64,000 bases of DNA from Pseudoduganella albidiflava (lineage in GTDB: Bacteria; Pseudomonadota; Gammaproteobacteria; Burkholderiales; Burkholderiaceae_D): assembly GCF_004322755.1 (NCBI RefSeq), contig NZ_CP036401.1, positions 7,006,001-7,070,000 on the forward strand, in the 5' to 3' direction. Position numbers and translations under genes: made by a program. The notes beneath the pieces are model-generated. The model ran no database searches, was not told the DNA's origin, and was given only the letters and a program-made list of their open reading frames with translations. Shown here piece after piece: positions 31,707-40,350 of this stretch. Numbering within the stretch: the first letter of the stretch is position 1; every line of letters begins with the position of its first letter.

Positions 31707-34370
31707 TCAGGCGCCGGCGCCGGCGACCTCGCTGGGCCTGGCCAGCATGGCCGCGATGTCGTCCGGCGGCACCGGCTTGCTGAACAGGTACCCCTGCATC
31801 TCGTCGCAGCCATTCTCCACCAGGAAATCGCGCTGCTGCTCGGTTTCCACCCCTTCGGCGATCACGCGCATCTGCAACTGGTGCGACAGCGAAATGATCG
31901 CCCGGGCGATCGCCTGGTCGTCCGTGCTGTGCGCCAGGTCGCGCACGAACGACTTGTCGATCTTCAGGCGCGAGATCGGGAACGACTTCAATGCCGCCAG
32001 GCTGGAGTAGCCGGTACCGAAGTCGTCGATCGACAGCGCGATGCTCATGGTTTCCAGTTCGCGCATCTTGTCGATGGCCTGCTGCACGTCGCGCATGATC
32101 AGGCTTTCCGTCACTTCCAGTTCCAGCCACTGCGCATCGAGGGCGGCTTCGGCCAGCGCGGCGGCGACCCGCCTGACCAGGTGCGGATCGTCGAACTGGC
32201 GCGGTGACACGTTGACCGACATGCTGATCGGCGGCAGCCCGGCATCCTGCCAGCGGCGCGCCTGCAGGCAGGCTTCGCGCAAGACCCATTCGCCGATGGC
32301 GACGATCATGCCGCTTTCCTCGGCCAGCGGAATGAACAGGTCCGGGCGCACCGTGCCCCGTTCCGGATGCTGCCAGCGCAGCAGCGCCTCCACGCCGAAC
32401 ACCTGGCCGCTCGCCAGGTCCACCTTGGGCTGGTACAGCAGGCGCAGCTGGTTGTCGTCCACCGCGCGGCGCAGCCCTTCCATCAGCGCCAGCTTTTCTT
32501 CCAGCGCCGCGTTCATTTCCTGCGCGTAGAACTGGCAGTTGTTCTTGCCCATTTCCTTGGCGCGGTACATGGCGGCATCGGCGTTCATCATCAGCGTATC
32601 GCGGCTGCCGCCATCGCGCGGGTACACGGCCGCGCCGATCGAGCAGCTGACCTGCACTTCCTGGCCATCCAGCACCACAGGGCGTACCACGGCGGCCAGG
32701 ACCTTTTCCAGCAGCATGGCGCGGTCGGCATCGTCCGCATCGGCCTGCGGCAGCACCAGCACGAATTCGTCGCCGCCGAAGCGCCCCACGGTATCGCTCT
32801 TGCGCACGCACTCGACCATGCGGCTGGCCACCGTCTTGAGCAGTTCGTCGCCGGCCGTGTGGCCCAGCGTGTCGTTGACAAGCTTGAAGCTGTCCAGGTC
32901 CACGAAGGCCACCATGACTTCCTGCCCTTCCCGTTCGGCGTGCAGGATCGACTGCTCGATGCGGTCGCCGATCAGGTTGCGGTTGGGCAGGCCCGTCAGC
33001 GCGTCGTGCTGCGCCATGTGGAAGATGCGGGCCGCGTCGCGCTTGCTCTCGGTGATGTCGCGCAGGATCGCCACCACGCCGCCCTCCACGCCCACCACCT
33101 GCCAGTGCATCCATTCGGCCTGGATTTCCGGCATGTCGTTATGCCATTCCTCCTGCTGCACGCCGCCTTCGGCCGTGATACGGCAAAGGGTGGCGAAGAT
33201 GCCGTTGTCCCGCGCGCGCGGCAGCCACTGCAGCAGCGTCGTATTGCGCATCTCTTCCTTGCTGCGCGCCGTCATCAGCTCGGCGCGGGTATTGGTGGAG
33301 ACGATGCGGAAGTCGGCGATCCGCTTGTCCTTGCCATACACGGCACGCAGCACGAGGAACGCATCGAGGTTTGCTTCCGATGCGGCGGCATAGGTTTCCT
33401 GTGCGCGGCGCACGCGGCGGCGCGCCTTGGCGCCCTGCCATGACCACAGCCACACCAGGGCGATCAGGATCAGCAGCACGACCGACGCCGTGCCCGCCTC
33501 CCACATGTGGGTCAGGCGCCCGGCCTCGAATGCCGCCATCTGCTCGGCCTCGGCCAGGCCGACCACGACCACCAGGCCATACGTGCGCAGGGTACGCATG
33601 GCGGTGTAGCGGGGCACGTTGTCCAGCGTGGTGGTACGCGGTTGCGCGGACGCTTCCTGCGATGCCGCGAGGTCCAGGCGCTGGCCCCATGACGTGTTTT
33701 CGCCGATGCGCGCGGCGCGCACCACGCCGTCCGTGCCGAGGATGGCCAGCAGTCCCAGGTCGCCCTGGCGCGAACGCTCGTAGCCACTGGTGAAATAGGC
33801 CGGGGCCACTTCCACGATCACCACGCCGGCGAACAGGCCGTCCGGGCCATTCAGCCGGCGCGTGAAGTGGATGTGCCAGTCGTCGCGGGTCACGTCGCGC
33901 TGTGTTTCGGAGACGTACACCTGGCCGTTGTCGCGCTGCCGGTGATACTCGAAATAGCGCTCGCCGGCCACGTTCTGTTCGGAGGCGGCGGGGTTGCTGG
34001 CGACGATATGGCCGGAGGCATCGGCAATGCTCACGGCGAATACCAGGGCGGGCGGCAGCAGGCCTTCCTGCGCCAGTTCCGGCAGCGCCGCGGTCGGCCC
34101 CTTGCGCTCGGAGGCATACTTGACCAGCTTCAGCGTCTGGTCGATGCCGTTCAGGTTGCGCGCGACGTGCGCTTCGTAGGTGTCGAGCAGTTCGCCGACC
34201 GACTCGCGCGCGGCGGCCTGCGCGGCCACCCGTTCGTTACCGATGAAGTGGAACGAGGCGGCCCACACCACGCCCAGCAGGACGAGCATGAACAGCGGCA
34301 AGGAAACGTAGGTCTCCAGGCCGAGCCGGAGCCAGCGCATCTTGCGGGGTGCGGGGCGCCCGGCCGCCAT
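31707..34370 (-). CDS. Membrane c-di-GMP enzyme: Cache-PAS-GGDEF-EAL
   Basis: An 887-residue bifunctional-type cyclic-di-GMP protein. The order is TM1 (about 21-42), a periplasmic Cache sensor (45-285), TM2 (about 295-315), a PAS-like domain (about 330-440), GGDEF with an intact GGDEF at about 531, and EAL with EALLRW near 660, EVTES, DDFGTGYSS, KIDKSFV and AEGVET. Both active sites look complete, so it may make and break c-di-GMP, or one domain may regulate the other. The start shares one base with the stop of the PstS-like gene, so it is translationally coupled. It is the third gene of porin - PstS-like - GGDEF/EAL. Confidence 0.95.
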   Translation of the reverse strand: MAAGRPAPRKMRWLRLGLETYVSLPLFMLVLLGVVWAASFHFIGNERVAAQAAARESVGELLDTYEAHVARNLNGIDQTLKLVKYASERKGPTAALPELAQEGLLPPALVFAVSIADASGHIVASNPAASEQNVAGERYFEYHRQRDNGQVYVSETQRDVTRDDWHIHFTRRLNGPDGLFAGVVIVEVAPAYFTSGYERSRQGDLGLLAILGTDGVVRAARIGENTSWGQRLDLAASQEASAQPRTTTLDNVPRYTAMRTLRTYGLVVVVGLAEAEQMAAFEAGRLTHMWEAGTASVVLLILIALVWLWSWQGAKARRRVRRAQETYAAASEANLDAFLVLRAVYGKDKRIADFRIVSTNTRAELMTARSKEEMRNTTLLQWLPRARDNGIFATLCRITAEGGVQQEEWHNDMPEIQAEWMHWQVVGVEGGVVAILRDITESKRDAARIFHMAQHDALTGLPNRNLIGDRIEQSILHAEREGQEVMVAFVDLDSFKLVNDTLGHTAGDELLKTVASRMVECVRKSDTVGRFGGDEFVLVLPQADADDADRAMLLEKVLAAVVRPVVLDGQEVQVSCSIGAAVYPRDGGSRDTLMMNADAAMYRAKEMGKNNCQFYAQEMNAALEEKLALMEGLRRAVDDNQLRLLYQPKVDLASGQVFGVEALLRWQHPERGTVRPDLFIPLAEESGMIVAIGEWVLREACLQARRWQDAGLPPISMSVNVSPRQFDDPHLVRRVAAALAEAALDAQWLELEVTESLIMRDVQQAIDKMRELETMSIALSIDDFGTGYSSLAALKSFPISRLKIDKSFVRDLAHSTDDQAIARAIISLSHQLQMRVIAEGVETEQQRDFLVENGCDEMQGYLFSKPVPPDDIAAMLARPSEVAGAGA

Positions 34371-34795
34371 CAGCGCACCATCAGCACCGCACGCACGGTC
34401 GGGTCGAGCTCCGAGCGGTCGATGTAGCCGATCATGCCGGGATTCTCGGCAACCAGTTTCTTCACGCCGGCATTGCCGGGCACTTCACGCGGCGGCTGGC
34501 CGCGGCCGGTGAAAATCATCTTGGTCCAGTAGGCCCGCATCAGGGCAGGCGAGCGGCGCGCCACCTTTACATAGAATTCGTCGCGCAGCACCGTGCCGAC
34601 CTGCTGGTCGACCGGCGTCGCCTCGCCGCCGTCCGGGAAGCGGTTCGATTCGGCGAGGAAGATATCGGCAACCTGGTCGGCGCGCAGTGCCGTCACCGGC
34701 GCGCGTGCCGAGACGATGACCACCAGGTCGGCGGCGCCGGCACTGCCGACCACCAGCAGGGCCGCGAGCGTACAACAGAGTTTTCGCTTCAACAT
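34370..34795 (-). CDS. Small PstS-like periplasmic binding protein
   Basis: A 141-residue exported protein (signal peptide 1-21, ending GSAGA). It resembles the phosphate-ABC-transporter substrate-binding family but is half of the usual length: VVIVSARAPVTALRADQVADIFL and GNAGVKKLVAENPGMIGYIDRSEL are the typical PstS blocks. With no permease or ATPase nearby it is more likely a ligand-sensing partner of the Cache-GGDEF-EAL protein than a transport component; this is inference. It overlaps the next gene by one base (TGATG). Confidence 0.8.
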   Translation of the reverse strand: MLKRKLCCTLAALLVVGSAGAADLVVIVSARAPVTALRADQVADIFLAESNRFPDGGEATPVDQQVGTVLRDEFYVKVARRSPALMRAYWTKMIFTGRGQPPREVPGNAGVKKLVAENPGMIGYIDRSELDPTVRAVLMVR

Positions 34796-34806
34796 GTCGG
34801 CCCCGC

Positions 34807-36054
34807 TCAGAACACGAAATCCACGCCGGCGCTGATCACGCCGAACGCCTGGCCGGAACGGAAGCCTGGCTGCACGTTGGTCAACGTGCCGTTCGAGCCA
34901 CCGCGCGGGCGCACGCGGTCGAGCTGCATCTTGAACGCATAATTCGGCGCGATATCCCAGCGTACGCCGACACTGGCGGTATCCTGCACGCCGATGGAGC
35001 GCAGCCGCGCATTCAATTCGGTGTTCAGCAAGGTTGCCAGCCCGGCCGCGGCGGGCGGCAGGCCCGCCGTGGGCACGCCGTCGACCTGGGTGGCCATGTT
35101 GACGTCGACCCGGGCCAGCGTGGCATACGGCGCCACGGTGCCGAACCGGTATCCACCGCTGAGATATCCCGCGGTCTGGTCACCCAGCATGGAGCGGGTA
35201 TTGACACGCCCGATTTCGCCCATCAGGAACCAGTGGCCCGGATCGTAGCTGAAACCCGCGTTGTAGATGTCGATCTTGCGCGAGGCGATGTCGTAGCGGT
35301 TCGCCAGGGCGACACCGCGCGGCCCGAAGCTGCGCAGGGCATCGAACATCTCTTCGGCACCGGGAATGTTCATCGTCGTCGATGCGGCGGTGGCACGCAT
35401 CGTCAGGGCGCCGATCGTCGTGTTTTGCGTAATGGCGTACGCATCGCGCGACTTGCCGCGGATTTCAGGGGTGATCTGCACGTCCGCATTGCCGAGCGTG
35501 ACCTGGGTCTCATGCTTGGCGCCCCAGGCGTTCCAGCGGTAGGTGGCATCGACGCCATCGTTGCTGGAGATCGGCATCAGGCTGTACAGCTCGACCGGGG
35601 GCCGCACCCATGGCAGCGCGTAGCTGGCCTTGCGGTAGTCCGCGGCCAGGAACAGCGGCAGCGCGATGCGGCCGGCCCGCACCGACAGCTCCGGCGTGAC
35701 CTGGTACTTCACGTTCGCCCATTCGAGATGCGGCCTGAACGAGCCCCGCACATCCTTTTCATGCACCACCTGGATGACGGCCGACCAGCGTTTATCGAGC
35801 TGCACGCCGAGCTGCGCGCCGAGCCGGCTATCCACGTCGAACGCCCACTCCTTGCTGTGGCCGGCCTGGCCGGGCGATATCGGGCTGGCCGTATAGTCGG
35901 CCTGGTTTTCCGTGGAGTGCACGCCGACCAGCGTGCCGAAGCCGCCGAAGGTCCACTTGGCCTGTGCGTATGCGCCACCGTGCGTGCACGCGAGGGCGAA
36001 GGCGGCAGCGCAGGCGGCTTTGCTCCGGCGCGAAACGAAAAGAACTGATGACAT
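34807..36054 (-). CDS. Porin-like outer-membrane beta-barrel protein
   Basis: A 415-residue outer-membrane protein with a signal peptide (1-30, ending AYAQA), alternating amphipathic strands and a C-terminal phenylalanine (GVDFVF) for BAM recognition. It is similar in style to porin families found in front of periplasmic binding proteins and GGDEF genes in Oxalobacteraceae. It is the first gene of a three-gene unit with the PstS-like protein and the c-di-GMP enzyme. The ligand is unknown. Confidence 0.8.
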   Translation of the reverse strand: MSSVLFVSRRSKAACAAAFALACTHGGAYAQAKWTFGGFGTLVGVHSTENQADYTASPISPGQAGHSKEWAFDVDSRLGAQLGVQLDKRWSAVIQVVHEKDVRGSFRPHLEWANVKYQVTPELSVRAGRIALPLFLAADYRKASYALPWVRPPVELYSLMPISSNDGVDATYRWNAWGAKHETQVTLGNADVQITPEIRGKSRDAYAITQNTTIGALTMRATAASTTMNIPGAEEMFDALRSFGPRGVALANRYDIASRKIDIYNAGFSYDPGHWFLMGEIGRVNTRSMLGDQTAGYLSGGYRFGTVAPYATLARVDVNMATQVDGVPTAGLPPAAAGLATLLNTELNARLRSIGVQDTASVGVRWDIAPNYAFKMQLDRVRPRGGSNGTLTNVQPGFRSGQAFGVISAGVDFVF

Positions 36055-36547
36055 AATTTCCTGGGCCTTGCGTCGCTACGCGCGTGATGGCGTTACTTGT
36101 AGCGTTTGTTGTAGCGCTTGAAGTGGCGCTGGTAGTAGCAAAGGGGAGCTGTTGCAGACGGTACGTCGCAGGTACATCGAAACTGGGTGGCGGTGCGGGA
36201 TTGAGGGACCGCGCGAGCCCCTACTCTATTGGATTGCCAGCTTCCTGTCGATAAGTTTCCGCATGGAACTAAAAGAAAACCGCAAAGCAATGCTGGCATA
36301 CAACAGCCGAGACCGGTCTTGAACACCGCCATGTTCCGCCGCTGCGCCCGGAGCCCGGCCCGGCAGTGGCATTGCCTGGTTCGCAGGATGCGCTTGCCGT
36401 CGATGCACGCACCTGCCGAGAACAGCGGGAACGACCAGGCGGATGAGTTTCTCTGAAATTCTTGTCAATTCATCAATATTCATCTTCCAAGTCATGCATG
36501 AATGCCGAAGAATACGGGCTATTCGATGACTTCCAGGAAACGATGCG
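36055..36547. other. Divergent intergenic region, no gene
   Basis: A 493-bp AT-richer promoter region between the leftward porin operon and the rightward XRE gene. Short imperfect repeats of TTGTAGCG and GGCGCTGGTAG lie around 36093-36136. No open frame here has coding character and no terminator is evident. Confidence 0.6.
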
Positions 36548-37294
36548 ATGAACTTCGGCGAAAAACTCAGACAGATCCGTACGCAGCGCGGGCTTACCCA
36601 GCCACAGTTCGCGGAACAGCTCGGAATCGAACAGTCCTACCTCTCGAAGCTGGAAAACGATAAATCGGTCCCATCCGCGGAAATGTTCACCGCCATCCTT
36701 GCCGGCACGGGCATGGACGCGGCCACATTCCTGGACGGCATCGACAAGGAAACGCTCGCCACGACCTTGCGGCACATCCCGGCGGTGACCCGGTTCAGCG
36801 ACCATGCGGTGACGGTACAGGTGCATCACTACCAGCGCTGGCTGTATGGCTGCGCGCTGGCGTGGATCGTCGGCTTTGCGCTGATGCTGGCCGCGAACGA
36901 TGGCATTTTCTATTCCAACAAGGTGTACCGCTATTTTTCGCCCGGCGTGATCCTGGCCGGAGAAAGCGAACTGGTGTTCGACAAGTACGAGCAGATCCTG
37001 AACCTGCGGCAACTGGCCAAGATCATCACGCCCGAAGAGTTCGCCGGCCAGCTGGCCGACTTCAAGGCGAACCGGGCCAGGCCCCTGACGGTGGAGACAA
37101 CGGCCTATCGCGGCAGCGCCTATCTGGAACCGGCGGAAAACGGCCGCCGGCGATTCGAACTGCTCAACGAGAAACACATCGAGGCGCCCGGCAACCGCGT
37201 CCTCCAGTTTCTCGGCGCGATCGTCCTCGCCTCCGGTTTCGTCGGACTGTTCATCGAATGGCGCCTGCGCCGCATGAAAAACAAAACCCATTGA
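36548..37294 (+). CDS. Membrane-anchored XRE-family regulator
   Basis: A 248-residue protein. The N-terminal Cro/C1-type helix-turn-helix (residues 3-60) includes LTQPQFAEQLGIEQSYLSKLENDKSVPS. A membrane helix (about 98-116) follows, then a periplasmic domain of about 100 residues and a second helix (about 217-237) near the C terminus. The DNA-binding part is therefore tethered to the membrane and may read an envelope signal. It is followed 18 bp downstream by a gene for an exported protein, a likely partner. The function is not known. Confidence 0.82.
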   Translation: MNFGEKLRQIRTQRGLTQPQFAEQLGIEQSYLSKLENDKSVPSAEMFTAILAGTGMDAATFLDGIDKETLATTLRHIPAVTRFSDHAVTVQVHHYQRWLYGCALAWIVGFALMLAANDGIFYSNKVYRYFSPGVILAGESELVFDKYEQILNLRQLAKIITPEEFAGQLADFKANRARPLTVETTAYRGSAYLEPAENGRRRFELLNEKHIEAPGNRVLQFLGAIVLASGFVGLFIEWRLRRMKNKTH

Positions 37295-37312
37295 CCAACC
37301 AAGGAGATTCAC

Positions 37313-38044
37313 ATGTCGCAGATCCGGACTTTCCTCAGCGGTGCCACGACGATGGCAGCCACCCTGGCCGCCGTGTTCGCGCTGACCGGCGCCAAGACCG
37401 AACGCCAGCAGACCTTCGATGAAATCACCGTGGGCCGCATCAATATCGTCGAGCCGGACGGTACCAAGCGCCTGGTCATTTCAAACAGGGCCCGGTTCCC
37501 TGGCGATTTCAAGCAGGGGAAGGAGGGCGCCCGGCCGGACCGGCGATCTTTTGCCGGCATGTTGTTCATCAATGAAGAAGGTACGGAAAACGGCGGCCTG
37601 ATCCAGAAAGGCAGTATCGGCGCCGACGGCCAGGTGTCGTCCGGCTTGTCCCTCACCTTCGACCGCTTCCGCCAGGACCAGGCGCTGCAGCTACTGAGCC
37701 ACGACAGTGCCAGCCGCCAGACGACGGCTGTCCTCATCAACGATGTGCCGGATTTCAAGGTGACGTCGATGGATGACTTGACGAGGTTCCGCGAGGAAGC
37801 GCGCAAGTTGCCGGAAGCCGAGCGGCGCCCCTACTGGAACAAGCTGACAGAGGAGGGTCGCCTGGGCGCCAACCGCGTCTGGCTGGGCAATACCGGCGAC
37901 AAAGGGTCGTCGCTGCAGCTGAAGGATGCCCGGGGCCGCACCAGGATGCTGTTGCTGGTCAGTGCCGACGGCAAGGCGCAGATCCAGATGCTGGATGAAC
38001 AGGGCAAGGTGGTCAAGTCGATCGAGCCCGGTTCCCCAGGGTGA
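37313..38044 (+). CDS. Exported protein of unknown function, partner of the XRE regulator
   Basis: A 243-residue protein with an N-terminal hydrophobic segment (about 8-26) acting as signal or anchor. Then comes a beta-rich region with a repeated pattern in which an I/L-x-L strand is followed by an Asp-Gly turn (VEPDGTKRLVIS, then SADGKAQIQMLDEQGKV), recalling short beta-meander repeats. I do not recognise a named family. GGAG stands before the ATG. It is 18 bp downstream of the membrane XRE regulator and probably in the same operon. Confidence 0.65.
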   Translation: MSQIRTFLSGATTMAATLAAVFALTGAKTERQQTFDEITVGRINIVEPDGTKRLVISNRARFPGDFKQGKEGARPDRRSFAGMLFINEEGTENGGLIQKGSIGADGQVSSGLSLTFDRFRQDQALQLLSHDSASRQTTAVLINDVPDFKVTSMDDLTRFREEARKLPEAERRPYWNKLTEEGRLGANRVWLGNTGDKGSSLQLKDARGRTRMLLLVSADGKAQIQMLDEQGKVVKSIEPGSPG

Positions 38045-38089
38045 CCCTGTACGCTTCGGTGGCCTGCGGGTCGTTCACGCAACGGGCCG

Positions 38090-38204
38090 TATAATCGGGG
38101 CTCCGCTGCACACAGCCGAGCTGCGATCCACCGCGGTCACCTGGCGAGACGCTGGCTCGACATTGATCTGTCTGTACGGACGGCGGCCCCCGGGCCGCCG
38201 TTTT
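38090..38204 (+). ncRNA. Candidate small RNA or leader upstream of ung
   Basis: A perfect -10 hexamer TATAAT lies at 38090-38095, and about 85 bp later comes an intrinsic terminator at 38180-38204. No open frame is present between them. The arrangement predicts a transcript of about 100 nt ending just before ung, either an independent small RNA or a terminated leader. No -35 hexamer at 16-18 bp is convincing, so support is moderate. Confidence 0.4.
38180..38204 (+). terminator. Intrinsic terminator just upstream of ung
   Basis: CGGCGGCCC (38181-38189) pairs with GGGCCGCCG (38192-38200) and is followed by TTTTC. It ends 18 bp before the ung start codon. Confidence 0.75.
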
Positions 38205-38221
38205 CACATCCGGACCCGACC

Positions 38222-38884
38222 ATGACCGTACGCATCGAGCCATCCTGGAAGCAGCACTTGCACGCCGAGTTCGAGAAGCCCTACTGGACCGAACTCACCG
38301 ATTTTGTCCGCGCCGAGTACGCCGCCGGCCAATGCTGCCCGCCGGGCAAGCACATCTTCCGGGCCTTCGACCTCACGCCGTTCGACCAGGTCAAGGTCGT
38401 CATCCTCGGGCAGGACCCGTACCATACGCCCGGCGCCGCGATGGGCTTCTGTTTCTCCGTCCCGGACGGCAACCGCCCGCAGCCGAGCCTGCAGAACATC
38501 TTCCAGGAACTGGAAAGCGACCTGGGCATACGGCGCACGCGCACCGACCTGTCCGACTGGGCGGAGCAGGGCGTGTTCCTGCTGAACGCCGTGCTGACCG
38601 TGCGCGCCCGGGCCGCCGGTTCGCATGCGGGGAAGGGGTGGGAAACCTTCACCGATACCGCGATCCGCACGCTGTCCGAAGAACGCGAGCATCTGGTGTT
38701 CATCCTGTGGGGCAGCTACGCGATCGCCAAACGGGCGCTGATCGACACGGCGAAGCACCTCGTCATCACATCGCCGCACCCGTCGCCATTTTCGGCGCAC
38801 AAAGGGTTCTTCGGCAGCGGGCCGTTTTCACGGGCGAACGATTATTTGCGGGAGCAGGGCAAGGAGCCGATTGCCTGGGGGTGA
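38222..38884 (+). CDS. ung: Uracil-DNA glycosylase, family 1
   Basis: A 220-residue base-excision repair enzyme that removes uracil from DNA. The water-activating motif GQDPYH is at residues 63-68 (Asp65). The DNA-intercalation loop is HPSPFS (His186). FLLNAVLTVR and the uracil-pocket sequence GFCFS are intact. The length is normal. The start follows the terminator at 38180-38204, so ung may have a promoter inside or read through that structure. Confidence 0.96.
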   Translation: MTVRIEPSWKQHLHAEFEKPYWTELTDFVRAEYAAGQCCPPGKHIFRAFDLTPFDQVKVVILGQDPYHTPGAAMGFCFSVPDGNRPQPSLQNIFQELESDLGIRRTRTDLSDWAEQGVFLLNAVLTVRARAAGSHAGKGWETFTDTAIRTLSEEREHLVFILWGSYAIAKRALIDTAKHLVITSPHPSPFSAHKGFFGSGPFSRANDYLREQGKEPIAWG

Positions 38885-38894
38885 GCAGGCGCCG

Positions 38895-39329
38895 TTATTC
38901 GAGTGGCATGGTCTCCGTCAGCCGCTTCAGCGCCACGGTACGTTCTGTATTGAGGCCATAGACACATGCCAGCCGGCGCATTTCCAGGGCCGCGCCAATC
39001 GCTCCGCCGCCGAGCGACGTGGCAAATGCGCACTGCGCGTCGCGGTATTTCACGAAAGCGTTTTTCGATGCACGCAGCCGGCTTCGGGCACGCGCGATGT
39101 ACTGCTCATCTTCATCCCATCGCTCGACTGAGATCGCTGCCCTGGCTTCGGCCCGGGCGAGCGATTTCAAGCTGTTACGCACCTTGCGTTGCAGGCATTC
39201 CCGAAAGCCGGCCTGGGAAAACTCGTCGCATTGTTCGAGCACCGCGGCAGCCGCATCCACTTGCGGCTCGCCATGAACTTCAGTGAAGGCCATCGCGCAG
39301 GCACAGGCAAGAATGAACTTTCTCCACAT
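38895..39329 (-). CDS. LprI/DUF1311-type secreted protein
   Basis: A 144-residue exported protein (signal peptide about 1-20, cleavage after VHG). The DUF1311/LprI pattern is FVKYRDAQCAFATSLGGGAIGAALEMRRLAC, with the family cysteines. LprI of Mycobacterium inhibits lysozyme; in proteobacteria the role is mostly untested. It is convergent with ung and 9 bp downstream of the AraC gene on the same strand. Confidence 0.75.
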   Translation of the reverse strand: MWRKFILACACAMAFTEVHGEPQVDAAAAVLEQCDEFSQAGFRECLQRKVRNSLKSLARAEARAAISVERWDEDEQYIARARSRLRASKNAFVKYRDAQCAFATSLGGGAIGAALEMRRLACVYGLNTERTVALKRLTETMPLE

Positions 39330-39338
39330 GTTTTCCTC

Positions 39339-40214
39339 CTACCACCAGATCCGGTACGGCCAGTAACTCTCATCCGTCTCCGCCAGCCGGATGATCTCCC
39401 GCGGGCTGTTGCCGATCAGCTCGCGTGCTTCGCGCGACAGGTGCGCCTGGTCCGAATAGCCGCCGCGCAGCGCGACATCCGACAGCGACACGTGGCCGGC
39501 CTGGTGCTCGTCGCGCGCGGCAAGCAGCGATTCTTCCACGCGGGCGAAGCGCCGCAGCGTGCGCAGCGGATGCCCCGCCCAGGCCCGCACGCGCCGTTCG
39601 GCCATCCGGGCGCTACGTCCGGCGCCGGTGGCCGCGGCGCGCACCGCGAGCGCCTGCACCCAGTCCCGCGCCGGCAGCCATGCGCTGGCTCCCGTCGCGC
39701 CACGGGCTGCGCGCCAGCGCGGTTCCAGCCACGCTTCGAACACGCTGATCCGCGCGTCGTCATCGGGCGCCACCACCACCGCGGCCAGCACTTCGTGCCA
39801 CTCGTCGCCGAGCACGGTATCGGCCGGCGCCATGGTATCGAGCAGCGTGGCCATGTCGAGGCCCGTCAGCGCGTGCAGCGCATCGGCGAAGAACAGCACC
39901 GTCAGCGTGTGCACCGGGCCGGGATTGCCTGTTACGCATGGCCGTGTGCGCGGGCCGGAGAAAACGGCGGCGCCCTGGGGCGCCACCGCGCCCGGCGTGG
40001 CCGGTTCGACGAGCTCGCCGCTGCCGACAATCATCCAGGTGATCGCGCAGAATGGCGTGGCAGGGAAGCGGTTCAGCCGCTGGGCAGGCGCGAGGGAAAC
40101 GTCCAGGGTGCTGCGCAGCATGTAGCCGCGAATGCACGAGGCAAGCGGCACGCCGGGTGCGACGAGGCGGGCGACCGTTGGCGGCAAGGGCGCAGTCATG
40201 GCTTGGTTTGTCAT
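39339..40214 (-). CDS. AraC-family transcriptional regulator
   Basis: A 291-residue regulator. The C-terminal double HTH (about 195-285) contains LRTLRRFARVEESLLAA and SLSDVALRGGYSDQAHLSREARELIGNSP. The N-terminal 190 residues are a DUF6597-like sensor part (TWMIVGSGELVEP). It is divergent from the cytochrome P450 gene with 136 bp between starts, so it is a candidate regulator of the P450. The inducer is unknown. Confidence 0.88.
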   Translation of the reverse strand: MTNQAMTAPLPPTVARLVAPGVPLASCIRGYMLRSTLDVSLAPAQRLNRFPATPFCAITWMIVGSGELVEPATPGAVAPQGAAVFSGPRTRPCVTGNPGPVHTLTVLFFADALHALTGLDMATLLDTMAPADTVLGDEWHEVLAAVVVAPDDDARISVFEAWLEPRWRAARGATGASAWLPARDWVQALAVRAAATGAGRSARMAERRVRAWAGHPLRTLRRFARVEESLLAARDEHQAGHVSLSDVALRGGYSDQAHLSREARELIGNSPREIIRLAETDESYWPYRIWW

Positions 40215-40350
40215 GGGCCGATTCTATCGCGGCGCGATGTCGTTCTGTCCATGCGCTAATTCTGAAAATCCCAGCCATCATGTCGCAAACGTTCAAGACC
40301 GCCGGCGCACGGGGCGCCACACTGGCATCATCGAATGCACAGGAGACCGC

